Assembly: GCA_003233295.1 (NCBI GenBank)
Contig: QILJ01000537.1
Span: 1-11,357, forward strand
Length of the DNA: 11,357 nucleotides
Reading direction: 5' to 3'
Source of the DNA: Ignavibacteria bacterium
GTDB taxonomy: Bacteria > Bacteroidota > Ignavibacteria > Ignavibacteriales > Melioribacteraceae
This document shows, one piece after another, positions 1-6,998 of the stretch; within the stretch, counting starts at the first letter, position 1, and each line of letters begins with the position of its first letter. The notes beneath the pieces were generated by a model. That model was not told the DNA's origin. It did no database searches and saw only the letters and a list, made by a program, of their open reading frames with translations. The position numbers and the translations under genes were made by a program.

Positions 1-731
1 GCTTGAGAGTTTGTTGTAAGAGCTGCATTATCATAAACCACTGTTCCGGTAAAGTCATTCTGTGTGTTCACCTCTAATCTGTACTTATCTGTACCGGTTA
101 CTGCCGGCCAAGTAAGTGTGGGTGAAGTTGACACATTAGTTGCTCCGTCTACCGGAGAGGTAAGAGATGCTTTTGTTGTAGTAAGGCTATTTATACTGCT
201 TACATCACTTGAGTTACCCCCGGTTGTTAAGGCAGTGACTCTCCAGTAATACGGAGTATTATCCGTTAGGCTTCCTATCTGTTTACTTGTAGTTGTTACT
301 GTGCTGTTATCGTATACTACTGTTCCGGTAAAGTCATTCTGTGTGTTTACTTCTAATCTGTATTTATCGGCTCCGGTTATTGTAGACCAAGTAAGTGTGG
401 GTGATAGACTTACCCCGGTTGCATTATTATTAGGAGAGGTAAGTAAGGGAGTGGATAGTTTTACCGTAAAGTTCCAGGTACTTGAGTAATTGCTGGTACC
501 TCCGGCATTAGTGCTGCTTACCCTCCAGTAGTATTTTGTGTTATTTGTTAATGGTGTTGTAACATTGTAAGTGGTTCCGGTCTGTGAGGTATCTTTTATT
601 ATTGTAGTAAAACTTGCATCAGTAGCTATCTGCAGTTTATAAGTGTTTGCACCGGTTACCGGGTTCCACGTTAATGTAGGAGTTGTGCTTACACCCGTTG
701 AGTTATTTGCCGGGGAGGATAGTGTAGGTAC
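1..731 (-). repeat. Tandem Fn3/Ig-like domain repeats, ~93 residues each
   Basis: Three consecutive domains are encoded here, the last cut by the window. The DNA of the second and third keeps an obvious 279-bp period: the same stretch (gttccggtaaagtcattctg) begins at 43 and again at 322. This is exactly 93 codons, so copy-number change would keep the frame. The first repeat (residues ~173-264) is more diverged. A single domain of the same family occurs in the M4 peptidase at residues ~971-1063. Confidence 0.8.
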
Positions 732-1247
732 TGCAGGTTTTGCAACAAGATTATAAGTTATTGTCATATCAAGTGTTGTAATTGCAGCATTTGGTACTGT
801 GTAGTTTCCAATTCCATTCATCGGAATGCTTTTTACTAATAATCCACCTGGAGCTAAAATGTCACTTAGAGAACCGGTAACACCTGTTTGTAAATTCCAA
901 CTTATAGTAATTGCACTACCTGTACCTACTTGATAAGTTAACCTATATGTTCTATCACCCTTAGTTGTATCATATCCTAGACGATAATCTGATAATGAAC
1001 CTTTCAGATAATCTGCCGGTAAAAGGAACCTGGTATCAAACACACCGGCGGGGGGCAAAGGCGGGAGTTCAAGTTCACCCAAAGCAGCATCAATTCCATC
1101 TGTAGCATTAGGATCTAAACCAAAATTTAAAATTTGTGATGTGATACCATCACTAACGGTTATTGGAATTTTAACTTGAGGTGTTTGAGCATAAAGAGTA
1201 ACTGTAAAAGTTACAAGAACTGCAAACAGGTATAAAGATTTTTTCAT
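1..1247 (-). CDS. Exported Fn3-repeat protein, 3' end cut by window (415 residues visible)
   Basis: An open frame runs without a stop from ATG at 1247 to the window edge, so the C-terminus is missing. Residues 1-20 form a signal peptide (MKKSLYLFAVLVTFTVTLYA, then Gln), so the protein is exported. Residues ~38-166 are an unnamed beta-rich module with the signature GLDPNATDGID, then ELPPLPPAGVFDTRF, then AITISWNLQTG. Residues ~173-264, ~267-359 and ~360-415 are three Fn3/Ig-like repeats, each opening with a SPxxxxTxVSxxPTLTW pattern and with YYWRV near the end where complete. Repeats 2 and 3 share an identical 20-residue segment starting KYRLEVNTQ. The start is supported by GGAG seven bases upstream of ATG and by the signal peptide. 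The gene lies downstream of a hairpin at 1460-1487 and probably has its own promoter. Related proteins normally end in a T9SS sorting domain, but that part would lie outside the window. No catalytic domain is visible; the true function is unknown. Confidence 0.88.
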   Translation of the reverse strand, partial: MKKSLYLFAVLVTFTVTLYAQTPQVKIPITVSDGITSQILNFGLDPNATDGIDAALGELELPPLPPAGVFDTRFLLPADYLKGSLSDYRLGYDTTKGDRTYRLTYQVGTGSAITISWNLQTGVTGSLSDILAPGGLLVKSIPMNGIGNYTVPNAAITTLDMTITYNLVAKPAVPTLSSPANNSTGVSTTPTLTWNPVTGANTYKLQIATDASFTTIIKDTSQTGTTYNVTTPLTNNTKYYWRVSSTNAGGTSNYSSTWNFTVKLSTPLLTSPNNNATGVSLSPTLTWSTITGADKYRLEVNTQNDFTGTVVYDNSTVTTTSKQIGSLTDNTPYYWRVTALTTGGNSSDVSSINSLTTTKASLTSPVDGATNVSTSPTLTWPAVTGTDKYRLEVNTQNDFTGTVVYDNAALTTNSQ

Positions 1248-1369
1248 GATATAACTCCATTCATTTTTTAAAAGGTGACTTACAATTTTTTATGTAACGG
1301 GTTTAAATTTTAATTTGTCCTAATTAGAACATTTGCCTTTATTACTTAAAACAAAAAGATAAATAGAAT

Positions 1370-1385
1370 GAGAAATTCATTTCTC
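1370..1385. promoter_or_regulatory. Palindrome upstream of the Fn3-repeat gene, possible operator
   Basis: The sequence gagaaat-tc-atttctc is a perfect inverted repeat with 7-base arms and a 2-base centre, 123 bases upstream of the ATG at 1247. It is the kind of site a dimeric regulator could bind, but in AT-rich intergenic DNA such palindromes also arise by chance. No regulator gene is in the window. Confidence 0.2.
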
Positions 1386-1459
1386 GGAAAATTTTGGTAT
1401 TTTTTTATTTTTTAGGAAGAGGGATTCGTGGGTTTGAACACTATTTTTCTACTTTGATC

Positions 1460-1487
1460 TGTAGAGAGGGTAACATCCCTCTCTACA
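1460..1487 (-). terminator. Perfect 11-bp hairpin after the lipase tail ORF, likely terminator
   Basis: The arms tgtagagaggg (1460-1470) and ccctctctaca (1477-1487) are exact reverse complements around a 6-base loop (taacat). The hairpin begins about 18 bases after the TAA stop of the sorting-domain ORF (1508-1506), where a terminator for the minus-strand genes is expected. On the minus strand the downstream sequence is AGATCAAAGTAG, so there is no proper U tract. On the plus strand it is followed by atttaattt. It may therefore be a weak or bidirectional terminator, an RNA-stabilising stem, or a copy of a dispersed short palindromic repeat. Confidence 0.5.
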
Positions 1488-1505
1488 TTTAATTTGCCAT
1501 TAACC

Positions 1506-2018
1506 TTATTTAATTAAGATTAATTTCTTAGCATTAGAATACCTTCCGGCTTCTATTCTGTAGATATAAACTCCACTGGCATACTTACCGGCATTCCATA
1601 TTATCTTATGATAACCGGCTTCTTGTTCCTGATTTATTATCTCTTCTACTCTTTGTCCAAGTGTGTTGTATATTGTTAACCTTACTCTTGCGTTCTCCGG
1701 TAGCCCGTATTTTATCGTTGTACTCGGATTAAACGGATTTGGGTAATTCTGCTCTAAACTAAACACTGCCGGTATTATCTTTTCTTCTAATACTAATTTT
1801 GTTACTTGTTTATTTGTTATTGCTATCTTTCCACCTTCACTTATAGTTTTATCTATCAAACTTCCACCGGTTGCTTTATCATATATTCTTATTCCTTTCA
1901 TATTTGATATACTGATTGTTACCGGGTAACTGTCTGTGCTTATATCTATTTCTTTTGTACCGGTCATATTTTCTACATAAGTGTTATTACTACTAAATCT
2001 TACATCAAATACACCCAT
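1506..2018 (-). CDS. Detached T9SS type A sorting domain of the lipase-like gene (frameshifted 3' part)
   Basis: This 170-residue frame has no signal peptide and looks like the C-terminal part of the lipase-like gene at 5556-2005, which it overlaps by 14 bases in the +1 frame. Residues 1-79 continue a beta-rich module (GVFDVRF, YPVTISISNMKG, GGSLIDKTISEGGK). Residues ~80-170 are a T9SS type A sorting domain: FSLEQNYPNPFNPSTTIKYG, then LTIYNTLGQRVEEI, GYHKIIWNAGKYASGVYIYR and a basic end, KKLILIK. In this system the domain directs an already Sec-exported protein across the outer membrane and is then removed. On its own it could not enter that route. The ATG at 2018 follows directly after an in-frame TAA and has no convincing ribosome binding site, so independent expression is doubtful. 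Comparison with the copy at 6613-7217 shows that 29 bases are missing at the join. Confidence 0.8.
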   Translation of the reverse strand: MGVFDVRFSSNNTYVENMTGTKEIDISTDSYPVTISISNMKGIRIYDKATGGSLIDKTISEGGKIAITNKQVTKLVLEEKIIPAVFSLEQNYPNPFNPSTTIKYGLPENARVRLTIYNTLGQRVEEIINQEQEAGYHKIIWNAGKYASGVYIYRIEAGRYSNAKKLILIK

Positions 2019-2102
2019 TTAGTTCGCCTATATCTTTACCCATATAAAGCACACTGCTCTTTCCTTTTGCATCTGATACTATTATTCTACCCCAGTCTTG
2101 GT
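1516..2102 (-). repeat. ~0.6 kb direct repeat, copy 1 (sorting-domain cassette)
   Basis: This stretch is nearly identical to 6613-7217 in the same orientation. It encodes QDWGRIIVSDAKGKSSVLYM, the GVFDVRF module and the T9SS sorting domain. Compared with copy 2 it lacks 29 bases at the 2019/2020 junction (present at 7106-7134 in copy 2). It keeps 11 bases (1932-1942) that copy 2 has lost. The translated last 131 residues differ at only 6 positions between copies. Confidence 0.9.
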
Positions 2103-5100
2103 TTATTGTATTAACACTAACCACATCACTTGTTTTTCCTTTTGCTAAAGATGATGTAATGTTTAACACACCATCTTGGTTTGCTTTCAACCAGTATCCT
2201 TTCCCCCCCTTAAGAGTATCAGGAATAAAGTAACCGTTATCATAACCAAAGAATGAAGAACTAATTATTCCTGAAGGGGTGCTCGTTAGACTATTTGTTA
2301 TAACATGTCTATCATAGCCACCTATTAAATTCCAGCCGGAATTAACAGGTATAGTGGATGAAGAAGTATATGTACCTTCAACAAGAACAGTATTTGTGCT
2401 TGAAAACTTCAGCCAATATCCTTTTCCGTTTACTAATGTATCGGCAACTGTATACCCATTTCTAAAAGAAAATGCAGAAGAGGTTGCATCTTTGAATAAG
2501 CTGTCCTTCTTCATTTCGTTTGATATAATAGGTACAGACACTATATTCCAACCGGATGTAATTCTTATTTGTGCGGTTATTATCATGGCTATTTTCTCAA
2601 ACACTCTTCCAGTAACAAAACTCCAAGTGCCACCGCTGTCTTTGACACGAATAAATAAATTGTGTTTGTCTGATGTTAATAACTTTATGTCAGCATTGAA
2701 TTGTATTTCAATTTCACCTGAAGGAGACACGTTTACCTTGTTTCCTTTTCCATAACCTGGATCAAGATCAAAAAAGTATTCAAGAGTTGTAATTGATTTA
2801 CCTTGAGAATTGTTATCGATCAAAAACATTTTTGAATACGATAAGCTCCACTTGTCCTCGGTATCTTGTACGCGGCAATTAAATATATGTATTCCAGAAG
2901 ATACGTTTTTTAAGTCAGCAAGAAATGAAACACTATCCTTTTTTGAAGAAATATTACCAATCGAAATACCATTTCCATAACCCGGATCATTATCAACAAA
3001 GTATTCCAAACGTTTCAGAGTTTTTGTGGTACTAAATGACTCCTTGATAAATGTTTTTGTATAAATTTGGCTCCATACATTGTAATTATCTTTTGCTCTT
3101 AGAAAGAAGGTGTGTATTCCTTTACTTACACTACTTAAATCAACGGAAAAGTTTTTCTCAATATTACTAGCTGATATTACAGGTACTGAAGTCGCTAAAT
3201 CGTATCCCGGATCCTGATCAATGTAGTATTCTATATTTGTTATAACCACATTTTCATTATTTAAATATCTTACTTTAAGAAACATTTTAGTAAAATTTTT
3301 GGTCCAATTACCAGCGCTATCCTTAAAGCGAATGTTAAGTGTATGAATTCCTTCCGGTAACCCTGTTACATCTAAAAATTCTGATAAAGTTATGTTGGCA
3401 CCTTGAGCTATAGACAAGGTTTTACCATTATCAAAACCGGGGTCAGTATCAAAAAAGTATTCACCTTGAACTATGTCTTTAATCTCGTTGTAACCTGTAT
3501 GTTCTTTTAGAAAAAACTTATAATATGTAAAGCTCCATTTCCCATTTTCATCTTTAACCCTAAGACCAAGAATATGAATCCCCTCATTAAGAGAAGAAAT
3601 GTTTAATTTTGTATCAACTAGAAAGTTGGGTGTATTTGTTAAAGCGATTTTTGTTCCAATGCCAAAACCGGGTTCGGTATCAAAAAAGTATTCTGCTTCA
3701 GTTAATTTTGTTAAAATAAATACTTCATTAACAGTAATTAAGTTTTCTTTTAATTCTGTTTGAGTATTTGTCCCATCAAATACAGTAAGTCTTACAGAAT
3801 ATACACCCGGTACAGAATATGTATAAACGGGATTTTGTAAATAAGAATCCACGACTCCATCATTATTAAAATCCCATTCTCTACTAGAAATCGTTCCAGT
3901 AGATTTATCTGTAAACTTTACTGTTAAAGGAGTTTGTCCACTTATTACATCAGTCTGGAAATCTGCAGCAAAACCAATAGGTGTAATTTCAACTTTGTAT
4001 TGATAAGGATTTTGCCACGTTTTTCCATTTGCTATACCTCTTATCTTTAAATAATATATACCGGTAGATAAATTATATTTTTCTGATTTGAAGGGGAATG
4101 AACCAATTAAAGCAGAACCAATAAAAATTGTGTTTTTATCCATTAGTGTGAATTCTTTAACTCCTGATCCGGCGTTTTCAATTTTGATAGAAACCGTAGA
4201 AGGTTTAAGTAGTTTAAAACTATAATAGTCCAAATCATTTTCTGAATTATTTGTATTTGTTGTTATCGAGCCAATATATTTCTCATTGGGATTTATTTTG
4301 TATGCATATTTTATTTCATTGGGTTCGTCAAGTCCACGTATGATTGAGTAGTAATCTTTAGACTCATCTGTATGGTAAAAATAGGTTTTGAGAGTATCGC
4401 CCGGAGTTAATAAATATTGACGGTCTAATCTGACAACCCCATCCCCATCTTTAACCGAAGAATTGTAATTTTCTAGGGATGTAATCCATACATATGGTAT
4501 ATCAGGAAGAGGCATTTGCGGATTATCTACCACATACATTAATCCTTGATTACCTTGTTTCCATGAATTAATGCCTATAATAGTACTCGTTTCATTTCCA
4601 TCACCATTGATATCATAATTATGATACCCGTTAGCAAGCATTGATAAATTCATTTCGGTTCCGCCAAATAGATATACACCGTCATCAGAAGAAGGATTAG
4701 GGGCTGATGATGTTAAAGTAATGTAATTATATCTAAGGTCTCTTACAGCCTCCGAATTTAGGTTAGGGAACAAGGACTTATTGTTTTGTTTAGAACTATT
4801 TTTCTTTTTTGTGCCTACTTTATTATCCTTTGATTTCAATAGAGGAATATTCCAATAATTAGAACCACCGTGGGGGGTACCGATTGTAACTACTTTTGCT
4901 ACTCTATGTCCGTCAGGTTCATTTGGTTTCACCCACCATCGATGTTCTGATGTATTATCATTATTAATTGTTCTTTGCAGATATTCTCTTATAGCCAATC
5001 CACCCATTGAATGACCTACAAGAATAACTTTTTCTGAATTTGTAACAGATAATACCTTCTCTATCATTCTCTTTAGAGCGTATCCTTGTTTTATTATTGA

Positions 5101-5556
5101 TGATTCATTTCCATCGGATTCACCAATACCCAAGAAACCTGGCGAACCACTATTGTATAGTTTTATTCGTGGATCATTTTCATCTTCATTCCAAAAATTT
5201 TCAAAATTTATTGCAAATAAAACTCCATCTAAAAGATTATTCACACTATTACCGGCTTCATCCTTGTACAAAGTTAAAACATCATCATCAATAGTTCCTA
5301 AAATTCCGTCTGGTCCTTCAATACTTCTTAATCCGCTATAAGCATTTAATACAACATTAAAAACCTGTACATCTCCAATGTTAAAAATTGATTTTATCTG
5401 ATTAATTGATTCGGTCCAAGTTTTATCATTAGAATCCAAACCGTGTACAAATATTATTGGGTATGGTGGTTTTGCTAATTGTGCATTTGTTTTAGAAAAC
5501 GATAAAAATAAAGTGAATAAATAAAGTATAAAACCTATTTTTTTTATACCAATCAC
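2005..5556 (-). CDS. Secreted lipase-like alpha/beta hydrolase with PPC, PKD and EYFFD repeats; 3' frameshifted
   Basis: The start is GTG at 5556, overlapping the TGA of the upstream beta-helix gene (GTGA). Residues 1-25 are a signal peptide ending TNA-Q. Residues ~28-400 are an alpha/beta hydrolase of lipase/PGAP1-like type. FVHGLDS (36-42) fits the oxyanion loop and GHSMGG (181-186) is the nucleophile elbow with Ser183. GTPHGGS follows at 226. DGDGVV (370-375) with His396 may supply the acid and His of the triad (inference). A Ca-binding-like DINGDGNE lies at 315-322, and a Lys/Asn-rich insertion at 241-261. Then come a PPC-like beta domain (~420-525), a PKD domain (~529-610, WDFNNDGVVD), five EYFFDxDPG repeats (~613-990) and two GWN...GKGYWLK repeats (~1001-1135). 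The frame ends prematurely at GELNGCI, just where its paralogous tail continues KYELPPKPPMGVFD. A 29-bp deletion explains this and puts the sorting domain out of frame at 2018-1506. Substrate is unknown; extracellular ester or lipid hydrolysis is likely. Confidence 0.85.
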   Translation of the reverse strand: MIGIKKIGFILYLFTLFLSFSKTNAQLAKPPYPIIFVHGLDSNDKTWTESINQIKSIFNIGDVQVFNVVLNAYSGLRSIEGPDGILGTIDDDVLTLYKDEAGNSVNNLLDGVLFAINFENFWNEDENDPRIKLYNSGSPGFLGIGESDGNESSIIKQGYALKRMIEKVLSVTNSEKVILVGHSMGGLAIREYLQRTINNDNTSEHRWWVKPNEPDGHRVAKVVTIGTPHGGSNYWNIPLLKSKDNKVGTKKKNSSKQNNKSLFPNLNSEAVRDLRYNYITLTSSAPNPSSDDGVYLFGGTEMNLSMLANGYHNYDINGDGNETSTIIGINSWKQGNQGLMYVVDNPQMPLPDIPYVWITSLENYNSSVKDGDGVVRLDRQYLLTPGDTLKTYFYHTDESKDYYSIIRGLDEPNEIKYAYKINPNEKYIGSITTNTNNSENDLDYYSFKLLKPSTVSIKIENAGSGVKEFTLMDKNTIFIGSALIGSFPFKSEKYNLSTGIYYLKIRGIANGKTWQNPYQYKVEITPIGFAADFQTDVISGQTPLTVKFTDKSTGTISSREWDFNNDGVVDSYLQNPVYTYSVPGVYSVRLTVFDGTNTQTELKENLITVNEVFILTKLTEAEYFFDTEPGFGIGTKIALTNTPNFLVDTKLNISSLNEGIHILGLRVKDENGKWSFTYYKFFLKEHTGYNEIKDIVQGEYFFDTDPGFDNGKTLSIAQGANITLSEFLDVTGLPEGIHTLNIRFKDSAGNWTKNFTKMFLKVRYLNNENVVITNIEYYIDQDPGYDLATSVPVISASNIEKNFSVDLSSVSKGIHTFFLRAKDNYNVWSQIYTKTFIKESFSTTKTLKRLEYFVDNDPGYGNGISIGNISSKKDSVSFLADLKNVSSGIHIFNCRVQDTEDKWSLSYSKMFLIDNNSQGKSITTLEYFFDLDPGYGKGNKVNVSPSGEIEIQFNADIKLLTSDKHNLFIRVKDSGGTWSFVTGRVFEKIAMIITAQIRITSGWNIVSVPIISNEMKKDSLFKDATSSAFSFRNGYTVADTLVNGKGYWLKFSSTNTVLVEGTYTSSSTIPVNSGWNLIGGYDRHVITNSLTSTPSGIISSSFFGYDNGYFIPDTLKGGKGYWLKANQDGVLNITSSLAKGKTSDVVSVNTINQDWGRIIVSDAKGKSSVLYMGKDIGELNGCI
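2152..2556 (-). repeat. Paired GWN...NGYxxxDTL..GKGYWLK repeats in the lipase-like protein
   Basis: Two ~70-residue units sit at residues ~1001-1060 and ~1073-1135. The first has SGWNIVSVP, FRNGYTVADTL and GKGYWLK; the second has SGWNLIGGYD, YDNGYFIPDTL and GKGYWLK. The same pair, in the same position before QDWGRIIVSDAKG, occurs in the M4 peptidase. Function is unknown to me; I recall such units from T9SS cargo proteins but cannot name the domain with certainty. Confidence 0.75.
2587..3720 (-). repeat. Five tandem EYFFDxDPGxxxG repeats in the lipase-like protein
   Basis: Five ~75-residue units start near residues 613, 693, 771, 846 and 921. Each has E-Y-[FY]-[FIV]-D-x-[DE]-P-G-[FY] near its start and, in most, G-I-H then an R-[VFA]-[KQ]-D...W segment and a [KR]-x-F strand near its end. 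The units are well diverged from each other in DNA, so the array is old. The acidic, Gly-rich loop could bind calcium (inference). A beta-sandwich fold is likely. Confidence 0.8.
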
Positions 5557-6491
5557 TTATTTGTTTTAGCCTTTATTTTAACTGACAAACCATCTTTATT
5601 TGTTGCAGTTGATGATACAGTTGCCTCGTAAATTGTTGGTATAGGAGGAATGCCGGACAAAACATAAGGTTCATCTCCCCCAAATATTCCAGCGTCTATA
5701 CCATTAACACCGGCTCCTTTTGCAGGACTACCATTTTTTAAGATATACTTTGCATCTTCATTTCCTGTTAAAGTGAAAAGCAAACTACTATCTGCTTGTG
5801 TGTTATAACCAATATTATTTCTTATAATATTATTGCTGCCTGAAAAAGACCCACTAATTAAAATGTTATTCTCAAAAATCATTCCGACTATTACTGTAGA
5901 AAAAGAACCAGGACTAAAATCCATTACATTATTTTTTATTAGTCCGTTAGTACCAATATTTAGACTCGTGTTGCCAACAATAATGTTATTGTTTATTACA
6001 ATATTATTGCCGGAAAGACCAATCACATAATAGTTGTATAAATTTGTACTAATGAAATTTTGTTTTATCATAATTCCTGATATACCGGTGTTTCCAGATA
6101 TACTATTGGTAATTCGGTTTCGCTTTATAATAATATTATTACTTTCTATTTGAATAGCACCTACAGAACAACTAATAACTTTCGAGTTTTCAGCACCACT
6201 CTGAAAGACAATATTATTAATTTGTGCTTCGAATGGATTAAGACCTTTATCAAGGTTTTGCTCAATAAAATAACCGGGTCCAATTAATACAAGCTGTTTA
6301 TTAATTGTTATATTTCCATAATTGGTCCCATATCCTGCAATGTAGAGTGTATCGCCGGCGCTTGCGCCATTAATTGCATCTTGCAAATTCGTAAAATCCG
6401 GCTTGTTTGCTGTGTTGCCATCAACCCGCCAAATTTTGGCATTACCAATAGAAACAAGGAGAACTAATAGAAGGAAAAATATTTTTTTCAT
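5553..6491 (-). CDS. Secreted right-handed parallel beta-helix protein
   Basis: This 312-residue protein starts at ATG 6491, with GAGG five bases upstream, and has a signal peptide (MKKIFFLLLVLLVSIGNA, cut before Lys19). Residues 32-52 (DFTNLQDAINGASAGDTLYI) are the usual opening of a right-handed parallel beta-helix of the pectate-lyase/NosD type. Residues ~60-230 are rungs rich in Asn, Ile and Gly (NNIIIKRNRI, NNIVINNNIIVGN, GLIKNNVM, NIIRNNIGYN). The end (GIDAGIFGG, PYVLSGIPPIPTIYEATVSS) is a short beta segment that I recall from similar proteins in this lineage. No T9SS sorting domain is present and no catalytic residues can be assigned. The fold suggests binding or cleaving a polysaccharide, or adhesion. 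The TGA stop overlaps the GTG start of the lipase-like gene by four bases, so the two are almost certainly co-transcribed and probably translationally coupled. Confidence 0.82.
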   Translation of the reverse strand: MKKIFFLLLVLLVSIGNAKIWRVDGNTANKPDFTNLQDAINGASAGDTLYIAGYGTNYGNITINKQLVLIGPGYFIEQNLDKGLNPFEAQINNIVFQSGAENSKVISCSVGAIQIESNNIIIKRNRITNSISGNTGISGIMIKQNFISTNLYNYYVIGLSGNNIVINNNIIVGNTSLNIGTNGLIKNNVMDFSPGSFSTVIVGMIFENNILISGSFSGSNNIIRNNIGYNTQADSSLLFTLTGNEDAKYILKNGSPAKGAGVNGIDAGIFGGDEPYVLSGIPPIPTIYEATVSSTATNKDGLSVKIKAKTNK

Positions 6492-6602
6492 AATTGCCTC
6501 ATTTTATTTAATTTTGTTTTACTTTATTTCTTTTATTTTATTTGTTCTTTTTCTTAATTTATTATTTATTAACGAATTAACTCTTCCTATTATAACATAT
6601 TT

Positions 6603-6998
6603 CTATTTCATCAAAATTAATTTTTTAGCATTAATATACCTTCCGGCTTCTATTCTGTAGATATAAACTCCACTGGCATACTTACCGGCATTCCATATTA
6701 TCTTATGATAACCGGCTTCTTGTTCTTGGTTTATTATTTCTTCCACTCTTTGACCAAGTGTGTTATATATGGTTAGTCTTACTCTTGCGTTTTCCGGTAG
6801 CCCGTATTTTATCGTTGTACTCGGATTAAATGGATTAGGATAATTCTGCTCTAAACTAAACACTGCCGGGATTATCTTTTCTTCTAATACTAATTTTGTT
6901 ATTGATTTATTTGTTATGTGTACTTTTCCACCTTCACTTATAGTTTTATCTATCAAACTTCCACCGGTTGCTTTGTCATAAATTCTTATTCCTTTCAT
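6603..6998 (-). CDS. Detached T9SS type A sorting domain of the M4 peptidase gene (frameshifted 3' part)
   Basis: This 131-residue frame begins one base after the TAA stop of the peptidase frame (7002-7000) and is in the +1 frame relative to it. Residues 1-40 (MKGIRIYDKATGGSLIDKT onward) are the second half of a beta-rich module. Residues ~41-131 are a T9SS type A sorting domain (FSLEQNYPNPFNPSTTIKYG, LTIYNTLGQRVEEI, ASGVYIYRIEAGRY, ending KKLILMK). It is 125/131 identical to the tail at 2018-1506. It has no signal peptide and no visible ribosome binding site, so it is best read as the broken-off C-terminus of the upstream gene. An 11-bp deletion near 7028 relative to the other copy explains the break. 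Confidence 0.8.
   Translation of the reverse strand: MKGIRIYDKATGGSLIDKTISEGGKVHITNKSITKLVLEEKIIPAVFSLEQNYPNPFNPSTTIKYGLPENARVRLTIYNTLGQRVEEIINQEQEAGYHKIIWNAGKYASGVYIYRIEAGRYINAKKLILMK

Noticed and set aside
64..489. Plus-strand open frames at 64-249 and 301-489
   Set aside because: They are antisense to the long Fn3-repeat gene and resemble each other only because the repeats do. No ribosome binding site and no recognisable protein features.
2005..2018. Programmed +1 frameshift joining lipase and sorting domain
   Set aside because: A +1 slip at ATT-TGA would indeed continue as DVRF, but the alignment shows a 29-base loss, the slip site is not a known shifty sequence, and the peptidase junction (AAG-TAA) is no better.
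2354..2755. 133-residue plus-strand open frame
   Set aside because: It lies wholly opposite the lipase-like gene, whose encoded protein has clear domains there. It shows no motif of its own.
5097..5341. Two overlapping plus-strand frames opposite the lipase catalytic region
   Set aside because: Low-complexity composition (His/Ser rich), antisense to the conserved GHSMGG region; shadows.
6492..6602. Promoter in the gap before the beta-helix gene (TATAAT at 6594-6589, minus strand)
   Set aside because: The hexamer is perfect, but the nearest -35-like TTGATG is only 14 bases away and the region is so AT-rich that chance matches are expected. The gap shows no clear terminator either, so read-through from the peptidase gene remains possible.
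6403..6660. 85-residue hydrophobic plus-strand frame
   Set aside because: It is the antisense of the signal peptide of the beta-helix gene plus AT-rich spacer. Hydrophobicity follows from T-rich DNA.
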